This document shows, one piece after another, positions 62,219 through 64,000 of a stretch of DNA of 64,000 bases (positions within the stretch are counted from its first letter, which is position 1; each line of letters starts with the position of its first letter). The notes beneath the pieces were generated by a model. It made no database searches, had not been told where the DNA came from, and was given only the letters and a program-made list of their open reading frames with translations. The position numbers and the translations under genes were made by a program. The DNA comes from Deltaproteobacteria bacterium (GTDB lineage: Bacteria; Desulfobacterota; Desulfobulbia; Desulfobulbales; Desulfocapsaceae). The stretch is from contig PDQQ01000015.1 in NCBI GenBank assembly GCA_002747825.1, positions 1 through 64,000 on the forward strand. Direction: 5' to 3'.

Positions 62219-63400
62219 CTATTCTTTCCAGAAAGGAGAAAGCTTTCGAAGTAAGGCGATTATCGGAGGGAGTTTCTCAAGCACAAAATCGACCTCTTCC
62301 ATTGTGTTATAAACACTCAATGAAAAACGGATGGCACCGTGGGCTGCAGTAAAAGGAACACCCATTGCCCGAAGCACATGGGACGGTTCGAGGGAACCAG
62401 AGGTACAGGCAGAACCCGATGAAGCACAAATATTATAACGATTCATATGCAATAAAATAGCTTCACCCTCGACGTACTCAAAGCTGATGTTTGTGGTGTT
62501 TGGTAAACGTTCAGTCTTGTGCCCATTGAGCATTGCGTTGGGAACCATGTTCAATAGACCTTCTTCCAGTCTGTCCCGCATAACCCGAACCTGCGTGTTT
62601 TCTTCGTCCATTTTTTGCTCAGCAAGTTCACAGGCCTTGCCAAGCCCGACGATTGAGGCAACGTTCTCGGTTCCCCCACGCCTTCCCTGTTCCTGGTGAC
62701 CACCGGTCAAAAAAGGAATAAAAAGGGTCCCTTTTTTTATATACAGCACACCAACCCCTTTGGGGGCATGGAGTTTATGCCCGGAAAGAGAAAGGAAATC
62801 AACATCGAGATCCTTGAGTTGCATGGGCAACTTGCCAACGGCCTGAACCGCATCGGTGTGAAACAGAATTCCTCGCTCGCGGGCCATCCTGGCCATTTGC
62901 GGAATGGGGTTGAGCACCCCGGTCTCGTTATTTGCCCACATTACACTGACAAGGGCGGTATCATCTGTCAGAGCCTTCTCGTATTCATCAAGGTCCAGCA
63001 TGCCTTCAGAATCAACCTTGAGACTGGTAACCCGGTATTTTTTTCCCATTGCCATCTCAAGATTGTCACAGAGGCTCTTTACCGCCGGATGCTCTACCCG
63101 TGTTGTTACGACATGACGCTTGTCTGGAAATGCCCGCAGTGCAGAGAGAATGGCCGAAGAATCACTTTCCGTACCACAGCTGGTAAAAGTAATCTCTTCC
63201 GGGGTACAGCCAAGCAGGCTGCTGACCCTGTTTCGAGCCGTCTTGACGGCATCTCCAACGATACCACCAAAGGTGTACATACTCGATGGATTCCCATAGG
63301 AGTGCGTAAGATAGTCCATCATCGATTCGAGCACCTCAGGAGCGACCCTTGAGGTGGCATTGTTGTCCATGTACACCACGTCTTTATTGTCAATAAACAT
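62219..63400 (-). CDS. nifS: Cysteine desulfurase NifS
   Basis: A PLP enzyme that takes sulfur from cysteine and hands it to the scaffold NifU for iron-sulfur cluster assembly. The 393 residues include VYMDNNATSRVAPEVLESM, FTSCGTESDSSAI, SLSGHKLHAPKGVGVLYIKK (PLP lysine) and the active-site cysteine loop SSGSACTSGSLEPSHVLRAMG. The pattern is NifS type. Its ATG overlaps the nifU stop by one base (TAATG). No nitrogenase gene is visible; in sulfate reducers and epsilonproteobacteria, NifSU also serves as the housekeeping system. Confidence 0.94.
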   Translation of the reverse strand: MFIDNKDVVYMDNNATSRVAPEVLESMMDYLTHSYGNPSSMYTFGGIVGDAVKTARNRVSSLLGCTPEEITFTSCGTESDSSAILSALRAFPDKRHVVTTRVEHPAVKSLCDNLEMAMGKKYRVTSLKVDSEGMLDLDEYEKALTDDTALVSVMWANNETGVLNPIPQMARMARERGILFHTDAVQAVGKLPMQLKDLDVDFLSLSGHKLHAPKGVGVLYIKKGTLFIPFLTGGHQEQGRRGGTENVASIVGLGKACELAEQKMDEENTQVRVMRDRLEEGLLNMVPNAMLNGHKTERLPNTTNISFEYVEGEAILLHMNRYNICASSGSACTSGSLEPSHVLRAMGVPFTAAHGAIRFSLSVYNTMEEVDFVLEKLPPIIALLRKLSPFWKE

Positions 63401-64000
63401 TATACTTCTTCCTTCACAATCAGAGAATCAAGCACGAGTTCGCGCAATTTTTTTTCAACGTAGTCCTTAATGGTTGTCTGCGACATGTTACAGCTTTTGC
63501 AGGTGCCGCGAAGAGAAACCACGACAAAGTCACCATCGACATCCACAAGTTCAATATCGCCACCATCTTTGGCCAGTCCGGGCTTGATTTCCCGATCAAG
63601 GACCTCTTCAATTCTCTTGATTTTTTGCAGTACCGTCATGCGTCTTGGCCTGGGTGCTGCTCCCTCACTTATCGGAACAACGCCAACGGCCTCGGCCAAA
63701 ATATCCTGCAGGCGTCCTTCACATTTGCCGCAACCCCCACCGGCCTTGGTGAAATTGGTAATTTCCTCGACGCTCCGAAGACCAGACTCCTGTACCGCAC
63801 GCCGAACCTCAATATCCGTTACCCCAAAGCATTCACAGACAACCTCCCCTTCAGCCATCGGCAGAATCAAACCACGGTAGTCAGCAATGGCCGCCTCAAG
63901 CGCTTCGCGCCCCATAACCGAGCAGTGCATCTTCTCTTTGGGCAGGCCACCCAAAGCTTCGGCAATATCCTCATTGGTGATTTTTGCCGCCTCATCGACG
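63400..64000 (-). CDS. nifU: Iron-sulfur scaffold NifU, 5' part missing at window edge
   Basis: The gene runs off the right end of the window, so only the C-terminal part (about 200 residues) is visible. It contains the end of the IscU-like scaffold (GGLPKEKMHCSVMGREALEAA, split here as GGLPKEKMHCSVMG plus REALEAA), then a bacterioferritin-associated-ferredoxin-type domain (CECFGVTDIEVRRAV, then GGGCGKCEGRL), and the C-terminal NifU domain with the CKSCNMS pair (C-x2-C). The frame continues to 64000 without a start. It assembles Fe-S clusters with NifS. The stop and nifS start overlap as TAATG. Confidence 0.92.
   Translation of the reverse strand, partial: VDEAAKITNEDIAEALGGLPKEKMHCSVMGREALEAAIADYRGLILPMAEGEVVCECFGVTDIEVRRAVQESGLRSVEEITNFTKAGGGCGKCEGRLQDILAEAVGVVPISEGAAPRPRRMTVLQKIKRIEEVLDREIKPGLAKDGGDIELVDVDGDFVVVSLRGTCKSCNMSQTTIKDYVEKKLRELVLDSLIVKEEV

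Noticed and set aside
61918..62352. 144-codon plus-strand frame
   Set aside because: Lysine-rich owing to A-runs, overlaps the 3' end of nifS in antisense, and lacks a ribosome binding site.
1..64000. CRISPR array, prophage or complete insertion sequence
   Set aside because: I saw no regularly spaced direct repeats, no phage structural genes and no intact transposase in the window.

Overview
The window reads as ordinary chromosome of a Gram-negative, mostly anaerobic bacterium, most likely a sulfate- or sulfur-metabolising deltaproteobacterium (Desulfobulbales-like). This is inferred from gene content, not proven. Lipid A and Kdo genes (lpxB, lpxK, kdsB) show an outer membrane. A class III ribonucleotide reductase with its activase (nrdD, nrdG), an aldehyde:ferredoxin oxidoreductase and a NifS/NifU pair fit anaerobic life. 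Coding density is high, with many 1-14 bp overlaps marking operons. I see no prophage, CRISPR array, rRNA or intact insertion sequence.

Layout. 1-5.8 kb looks accessory: about 0.9 kb without a clear gene, a class III aminotransferase, a palindromic repeat, a tungsten-type aldehyde oxidoreductase, an IS481-type transposase remnant and a chromate transporter. 5.9-11.1 kb (minus) carries topoisomerase IV (parE, a small tautomerase, parC), cutA and a coupled zinc-ribbon gene. 11.2-18.2 kb (plus) has coaX, an S66 peptidase, an SH3 protein, a fused prephenate dehydratase-ACT-prephenate dehydrogenase, a zinc-ribbon protein, tRNA-His, an alpha/beta hydrolase and dCMP deaminase. 18.2-22.7 kb (minus) is a four-gene operon: a methyltransferase, a frameshifted comM, and two poorly known proteins. 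23-24.6 kb holds queD and a molybdopterin-binding protein. 24.7-32 kb (minus) has the lpxB pair and a complete branched-chain amino acid ABC importer. 32-43.3 kb has lpxK, a long rarA fusion, nrdDG with a likely NrdR operator, an MFS transporter, priA and galU. 43.5-53 kb has hrpA, a CofD/YvcK-like fusion beside kdsB, two rRNA methyltransferase genes (rsmJ, rlmH), a cysteine-cluster protein and an AlgH-type protein. 53.5-64 kb has glgB, a small conserved protein, a double GT4 glycosyltransferase overlapping an ELM1-type glycosyltransferase, a PilB/GspE ATPase with a cyclic-nucleotide domain, and nifS with a 5'-truncated nifU.

How the genes fit together. Envelope synthesis is spread over several sites: lpxB with a Gfo/Idh enzyme, lpxK, kdsB, galU and two glycosyltransferases. 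The aldehyde oxidoreductase needs a pterin cofactor, and the window also has a molybdopterin-binding protein next to a pterin-type enzyme. NrdDG and dCMP deaminase supply DNA precursors. Replication and repair are served by ParCE, PriA, RarA and the damaged ComM.

The observations most worth a second look are the multi-domain fusions (PDT-ACT-PDH, PilB-cNMP, double GT4, CofD-like plus extension, RarA plus extension), the comM frameshift, two families of intergenic repeats, and a strongly folded 200-base intergenic stretch upstream of glgB. I did not find a clearly new multi-gene defence or mobile system.
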